From CAZTLI01 sp964614375 (GTDB taxonomy: Bacteria; Chloroflexota; Anaerolineae; Aggregatilineales; Phototrophicaceae), in assembly GCA_964614375.1 (NCBI GenBank), contig CAZTLI010000060.1, positions 1-17,180 of the forward strand: DNA of 17,180 nucleotides, read 5' to 3'. Numbering within the stretch: position 1 is the first letter of the stretch; every line of letters begins with the position of its first letter. Under the pieces are notes generated by a model that had not been told where the DNA came from, did no database searches, and was given only the letters and a program-made list of their open reading frames with translations. Made by a program: the position numbers and the translations under genes. Shown piece by piece: positions 13,718 to 17,180 of the stretch.

Positions 13718-15049
13718 CTAGCTCATGAACCCTTCGTAGTTACGCATGAGTAACTGTGCCTCAAGCTGGCGCATGGTATCAATGACCACGCCGACCACAA
13801 TGATGAGACCCGATCCGCTGAGTACCGACGCGGCATTGGTGGCAACGTTCGCCGTCCCCACTGCTTCCAACGGGAACAAGATACTATTCAGCAGCGCCAC
13901 AATACCGGGCACCACTGCGATAATCCCAAGAAATAATGCACCGACGACGGTAATGCGGCGTGTCGTCCGCACAATGAAGTCGTGCGTGCGTTTGCCGGGA
14001 CGGATGCCGGGTATGAAACCCCCTTGCCGCTGGAGATTCTCGGCGAGATTTTGATTACCCACCATCACATCGGCATAGAAGAAGGTGAAGGCCACCGTCA
14101 GCGCGAAGAATGCGCCCCAGTAGGTCAAACCCTGCTGCTGCCCGAAGGTCTGTTGAATCCATGCGCCGGGCGTACCGGGCGAGGTATCAAAAAACGAGAC
14201 GATGACGGCTGGCAGGGCGATAATGGCCTGCGAGAAAATCAGCGGGATCATGCCCACGGGATTGACGCGCATAGGAATGTGGGTGCTGGCGCCGCCATAC
14301 TGCTTGCGCCCCCGTACTCGCTTACCATATTGCACGGGGATACGCCGCACGCCTTCTTGAATAATCACAATACCGACGACGCTAATGATACTGATGACGA
14401 TAAAGAGCACCAGATTATAGAGCGCGCGGTCTGGATTGCTGGTTAGCAGCGTAATCAGGTTGTTCGGCGCCTGCGCCACGATACCGGCGAAGATGATAAT
14501 CGAGATACCGTTACCGATACCCTGTTCGGTAATCAGTTCACCCATCCAGATGGCGAACATCGTGCCCGCGGTCATGGTGGTGATGACGGCGATGGTCAAT
14601 AGTGGATTGGCACCAAAATCGGGAATAATCGGCGTGCCACCCAGACCACTGAACACACTAATCTGGGCAATGGATTGCAAAATCGCCATCGGAATCGCCA
14701 GATAGTAGGTATAGCGCTGAATCTTTTCCTGTCCGCCGGGTTCACGCTGGATTGCTTCCAGGCGCGGGACGATGGGCACAAGCAGCTGGAAGATAATCGA
14801 CGCGGTAATGTAGGGATAAACGCCGTTCGCCAGCACGCTGAAGTTGGAGACCGCACCGCCAGAGAGCAGATTCAATACACCGAGCAAACCGCCGGATTGT
14901 GCGCTAAACAAGTCGCGCAGCGCGGCCCGGTCAACACCGACAACGGGCACATGGGTACAGAACTGGTAAATAACCAGAATCAACCCGGTGATGAGTAATT
15001 TATTACGCAGTTCCGCAATGCGGAAGGCATTCCTCAAGGCTTGTATCAT
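13718..15049 (-). CDS. secY: Preprotein translocase subunit SecY
   Basis: Central pore of the Sec translocon in the inner membrane. The 443-residue product has about ten hydrophobic segments. Landmarks are the N-terminal IAELRNKLLITGLILVIYQF, GGAVSNFSVLANGVYPYITA after the plug region, LEAIQREPGGQEKIQRYTYY in the first large cytoplasmic loop, QYGKRVRGRKQYGGASTHIP in a later one, and GGFIPGIRPGKRTHDF before the last segments. Length is usual. AGAGGA stands ten bases before ATG 15049. A hairpin with a T5 run lies between rplO and secY, and another strong hairpin follows the secY stop, so its level may be set separately from its neighbours. Confidence 0.98.
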   Translation of the reverse strand: MIQALRNAFRIAELRNKLLITGLILVIYQFCTHVPVVGVDRAALRDLFSAQSGGLLGVLNLLSGGAVSNFSVLANGVYPYITASIIFQLLVPIVPRLEAIQREPGGQEKIQRYTYYLAIPMAILQSIAQISVFSGLGGTPIIPDFGANPLLTIAVITTMTAGTMFAIWMGELITEQGIGNGISIIIFAGIVAQAPNNLITLLTSNPDRALYNLVLFIVISIISVVGIVIIQEGVRRIPVQYGKRVRGRKQYGGASTHIPMRVNPVGMIPLIFSQAIIALPAVIVSFFDTSPGTPGAWIQQTFGQQQGLTYWGAFFALTVAFTFFYADVMVGNQNLAENLQRQGGFIPGIRPGKRTHDFIVRTTRRITVVGALFLGIIAVVPGIVALLNSILFPLEAVGTANVATNAASVLSGSGLIIVVGVVIDTMRQLEAQLLMRNYEGFMS

Positions 15050-15075
15050 TACAACAATCCTCTATCTGTCATGTC

Positions 15076-15117
15076 AAAAACGGCAATAAAGGGCAGCAGT
15101 GTGCCCTGTCGTTTGCC
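15076..15117 (-). terminator. Terminator-like hairpin between rplO and secY
   Basis: On the minus strand AGGGCA/TGCCCT (15090-15095 with 15102-15107, six-base loop) is enclosed by GGCAA/TTGCC (15113-15117 with 15082-15086) and followed after one G by five T (15080-15076). It has the look of a weak intrinsic terminator inside the operon and would lower transcription into secY. No promoter was found between it and secY. Confidence 0.5.
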
Positions 15118-15128
15118 TGTATCGAATT

Positions 15129-15653
15129 TTACTCTTCACCCAACAGGCGGGCGAGGTCTTCTTTGCGTGGTTTCTTGACCGTTGCCAGCGCGCCGGTGAG
15201 CTTGAGTTCTAGCCTGGTGACGCTGCCACCTGCTTTGGTGATTTTTTCTTCGGCGCTTTTGCTGAAGCGGTGGGCGTGGACGGTGAGTTTCTTGTTCAGG
15301 TCACCGCGTCCAAGCACGACCACAGGTTTATCGGCATCGCGCACGAGTCCAACCTCTGCGAGTGCGGCGGGTGTGACTTCTGTACCTGATTTGAAGCGTT
15401 CTTCCAGTTGTTGGACGTTCACTTCTTGATATTCGATACGGAAGATGTTGGTGAAACCGCGTTTGAATGGCAGACGACGCACGAGTGGAAGCTGACCACC
15501 CTCAAAATAGGGGCCTTTGCCACCACCTTGCCGCGCGCCTTGCCCTTTTGTACCGCGTCCAGCGGTCTTACCCTTACCCGCGGAGATACCACGCCCGACG
15601 CGGGTGCGTTTTTTGGTTGATCCGGGTGCAGGCTTTAATTCATGTAGCTTCAT
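15129..15653 (-). CDS. rplO: Large ribosomal subunit protein uL15
   Basis: 174 residues beginning MKLHELKPAPGSTKKRTRVG, followed by the Gly-rich loop GRGTKGQGARQGGG and FEGGQLPLVRRLPFKRGF, both diagnostic. It is about 30 residues longer than the E. coli protein owing to a C-terminal extension (TVKKPRKEDLARLLGEE). The ATG at 15653 is the only possible start: an in-frame TGA is two codons upstream. No Shine-Dalgarno lies near it; the nearest is a perfect AGGAGGT 50 bases upstream, separated by a hairpin (see the next entry). Confidence 0.98.
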   Translation of the reverse strand: MKLHELKPAPGSTKKRTRVGRGISAGKGKTAGRGTKGQGARQGGGKGPYFEGGQLPLVRRLPFKRGFTNIFRIEYQEVNVQQLEERFKSGTEVTPAALAEVGLVRDADKPVVVLGRGDLNKKLTVHAHRFSKSAEEKITKAGGSVTRLELKLTGALATVKKPRKEDLARLLGEE

Positions 15654-15710
15654 AGTTCATCGGCGCGGTTGGCTATCGGTGTGACAGACCAGACGGCGCG
15701 CCTACCTCCT
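15654..15710 (-). promoter_or_regulatory. Split ribosome binding site of rplO: AGGAGGT bridged by a hairpin
   Basis: AGGAGGT (15710-15704) is 50 bases from the rplO ATG. Between them the RNA folds into one long hairpin. GGCGCG (15702-15697) pairs with CGCGCC (15667-15662), TGG (15691-15689) with CCA (15672-15670), and CTGTC (15687-15683) with GATAG (15677-15673), closing a five-base ACACC loop. That is 14 pairs with one G-U. With the hairpin formed, the distance from AGGAGGT to ATG is nine bases. In known cases (for example phage T4 gene 38) a hairpin shortens an over-long spacer in this way. Folding or melting would switch rplO translation. Confidence 0.65.
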
Positions 15711-15728
15711 CACTTGCTCTGTTCTCAT
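15702..15728 (-). other. Eight-codon ORF ending in the rplO Shine-Dalgarno
   Basis: ATG at 15728 opens MRTEQVRR and stops at TAG 15704-15702, so that the last codons AGG AGG TAG are the Shine-Dalgarno itself. It begins 18 bases after the rpmD stop; only a weak GGTGG lies upstream. A ribosome reading it would cover and then free the AGGAGGT. It may be chance. Confidence 0.2.
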
Positions 15729-15746
15729 GAACCAGACCACCAGCGC

Positions 15747-15965
15747 TCAGGTCTTGTCGGTCACTTCTTCAACGGTGACCAGATGGCTGATGGTGTTAAT
15801 CATCCCCTTGATTTGTGGGGTTTCGGTATGGACGACACTGGCATTGAGCTTACGTAAACCCAATGAGTAGGCCGTTTTGCGCTGGTTTTGCTGATACCCG
15901 ATGGGGCTGCGTACCAGCGTGACACGCACCTGCCGGAATTCCGGCTTTTTCGCTTTCTTCGCCAT
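15747..15965 (-). CDS. rpmD: Large ribosomal subunit protein uL30
   Basis: 72 residues with the single uL30 domain: FRQVRVTLVRSPIGYQQNQR, then LGLRKLNASVVHTETPQIKG and MINTISHLVTVEEV. It is a dozen residues longer than E. coli uL30 because of short basic N-terminal and acidic C-terminal ends. The ATG directly follows the rpsE stop (TAAATG), and its AGGAGAG ribosome site lies inside rpsE, so it is translationally coupled. Confidence 0.97.
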   Translation of the reverse strand: MAKKAKKPEFRQVRVTLVRSPIGYQQNQRKTAYSLGLRKLNASVVHTETPQIKGMINTISHLVTVEEVTDKT

Positions 15966-16535
15966 TTATTCGCTCTCCTGCTTTTTCTGTGAAGCCCGCT
16001 GCCGTTCCCAGAAGGGGCGCACCTCGTCAACAGGTTTGCCACGCATGGCGGCGAGTTCTTGAGGGCTGCGTAGTTGGCGGAGGGCCTTCACCGTCGCCAT
16101 TGTGACATTCAGCAGGTTATTGCTACCCTGACTTTTGGTCAAAATATCGCGGACACCGACGGCTTCTAAAACGGCACGCACCCCACCGCCTGCGATCACA
16201 CCCGTACCGGGCGAGGCAGGTTTCAGCAGCACTTTGGCGCCACCGTAGCGGGCGATAATCCCATGCGGAATCGTGCCCCCAGAGAGCGGGACTTTGACCA
16301 TATTGCGGCGGGCTTTTTCGCTGCCTTTGCGGATGCTATCGGGCACACCACGCGCCTTACCCACACCCACACCCACGCGACCTTGATTATCACCGACGAT
16401 AACGACTGTGCGGAAGGCAAAGCGCCGACCGCCTTTAATCACTTTTGCAACGCGCTTAATATCGACTACGCGCTCATCCAGTTCTTCGCGTTCTTCGTCG
16501 CGTCTACGCGGTTCACGTCGTCTATTGTTTCCCAT
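15966..16535 (-). CDS. rpsE: Small ribosomal subunit protein uS5
   Basis: 189 residues: a charged N-terminal extension of Arg and Glu (1-25), the double-stranded RNA-binding domain (RVAKVIKGGRRFAFRTVVIV, then GVGKARGVPDSIRKGSEKAR), and the C-terminal half with PASPGTGVIAGGGVRAVLE and GSNNLLNVTMATVKAL. uS5 lies at the mRNA entry side of the 30S subunit and acts in decoding fidelity. The C-terminal tail is Gln/Glu/Lys rich. GGAGA stands eight bases before ATG 16535; rplR ends 15 bases upstream. Confidence 0.98.
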   Translation of the reverse strand: MGNNRRREPRRRDEEREELDERVVDIKRVAKVIKGGRRFAFRTVVIVGDNQGRVGVGVGKARGVPDSIRKGSEKARRNMVKVPLSGGTIPHGIIARYGGAKVLLKPASPGTGVIAGGGVRAVLEAVGVRDILTKSQGSNNLLNVTMATVKALRQLRSPQELAAMRGKPVDEVRPFWERQRASQKKQESE

Positions 16536-16550
16536 AGGCGTTCTCCAAAA

Positions 16551-16925
16551 TTAGAACTCTAAACCGGCTTCGCGCGCCGCTTCGGCCAGGGCTGCGACAC
16601 GACCATGATAACGATAACCGCCGCGATCAAAGACGACGGCATTCACGCCCGCGTTACGGGCACGTTCAGCCACAATCTTGCCGACAACTTTCGCGGCTTC
16701 GACCTTGCTTTTGTCCTGGACTTGCTTCGCCACTTCGCGGTCAATGGTGGATGCCTGAGTAATCGTGCGTCCAGCATCGTCGTCAATGACCTGTGCGAAG
16801 ATGTTGTCTAGACTGCGATAGACATTGAGACGCGGACGGGCCGCGGTCCCATGTACGCGACCTCGCACTCGACGTTGACGGCGGCGGCGCGCTTGTGTTT
16901 TCTTCTTCCCTACAATATCAGCCAT
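16551..16925 (-). CDS. rplR: Large ribosomal subunit protein uL18
   Basis: 124 residues with a basic N-terminus (KKKTQARRRRQRRVRGRVHG) and the 5S rRNA-binding core: RPRLNVYRSLDNIFAQVIDD, then VGKIVAERARNAGVNAVVFDRGGYRYHGRV and ALAEAAREAGLEF at the end. uL18 binds 5S rRNA in the central protuberance. The Shine-Dalgarno is weak (TAGGTAT). The rplF stop lies 8 bases upstream. Confidence 0.98.
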   Translation of the reverse strand: MADIVGKKKTQARRRRQRRVRGRVHGTAARPRLNVYRSLDNIFAQVIDDDAGRTITQASTIDREVAKQVQDKSKVEAAKVVGKIVAERARNAGVNAVVFDRGGYRYHGRVAALAEAAREAGLEF

Positions 16926-16933
16926 AGTGATAC

Positions 16934-17180
16934 CTATACCTTACCCGCTTTACCTGCTTTGCGGCGGATGTGTTCATCATCATAGCGCACACCCTTGCCC
17001 AGATAGGGTTCGGGCGGGCGGAAACCCCGAATGTTGGCGGCGATTTGCCCCACCACCTGCTTGTCAATCCCATCGACATGGACGGTGCGACCACGCGATT
17101 CGGCGGGGACATCAAATGAGGTATTCTTATCAGGCGGGTTGACGACAATTTCGTGGGAATAGCCCAGTTTAAGAACGAGG
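16934..17180 (-). CDS. rplF: Large ribosomal subunit protein uL6, C-terminal part (runs off the window)
   Basis: The frame enters from the right edge and ends at TAG 16936-16934, giving 81 visible residues from LVLKLGYSHEIVV to RRKAGKAGKV. The stretches VDGIDKQVVGQIAANIRGF and RPPEPYLGKGVRYDDEHI are the signature of the C-terminal half of uL6, which binds 23S rRNA near the sarcin-ricin loop. Its position before rplR is the standard spc order; rpsH and other genes are expected to the right. Confidence 0.97.
   Translation of the reverse strand, partial: LVLKLGYSHEIVVNPPDKNTSFDVPAESRGRTVHVDGIDKQVVGQIAANIRGFRPPEPYLGKGVRYDDEHIRRKAGKAGKV

Noticed and set aside
15050..15077. Promoter for secY with TTGACA at 15077-15072 (minus strand)
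   Set aside because: A correctly spaced -10 would fall on the secY start codon, so transcripts would begin inside the gene.

Overview
The window is bacterial chromosome with almost all genes on the minus strand. The large right part (about 7775 to 17180) is the 3' half of the classical spc-alpha ribosomal protein cluster followed by truA-rplM-rpsI. In transcription order it reads rplF(partial)-rplR-rpsE-rpmD-rplO-secY-adk-map-rpmJ-rpsM-rpsK-rpoA-rplQ-truA-rplM-rpsI. This order is shared by many Gram-positive-type bacteria and Chloroflexota. The protein sequences, long uL15 tail, zinc-less Adk and PIP-synthase-like enzyme next to lgt suggest to me a Chloroflexota (Anaerolineae-like) genome, but this is an impression from the sequence and not proven. 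Two genes that usually sit in this cluster are absent here: infA (between map and rpmJ) and rpsD (between rpsK and rpoA).

To the left of the rpsI terminator lies a second, tightly packed minus-strand operon (7627 to 2721). It encodes a small cupin, a two-domain MazG/YabN-type NTP pyrophosphohydrolase, a Pol-beta-type nucleotidyltransferase, a beta-lactamase-fold serine hydrolase and an RlmB-like 2'-O-ribose methyltransferase. The genes overlap or are separated by at most 17 bases, so they are probably co-translated. Then come a non-coding stretch with a short 5S-rRNA-like motif, a plus-strand tRNA-Pro(CGG) with its own promoter and terminator, and a minus-strand pair of membrane-lipid genes (CDP-alcohol phosphatidyltransferase and lgt) that ends in a small 18-bp tandem repeat and a terminator. 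At the left edge is the N-terminal part of an ABC transporter ATPase with an inverted repeat upstream.

I find no clear new multi-gene system, mobile element or CRISPR array. The most interesting signals are in RNA-level control of the ribosomal cluster. The rplO start has no Shine-Dalgarno sequence nearby; a perfect AGGAGGT lies 50 bases upstream, and a well-formed 14-bp hairpin lies exactly between them, so folding would bring the spacing to 9 bases (a split ribosome binding site). An eight-codon ORF ends inside that AGGAGGTAG. Hairpins also occupy the junctions rpsM/rpsK, rpsK/rpoA, rplO/secY and secY/adk, and a near-consensus promoter precedes rpmJ.
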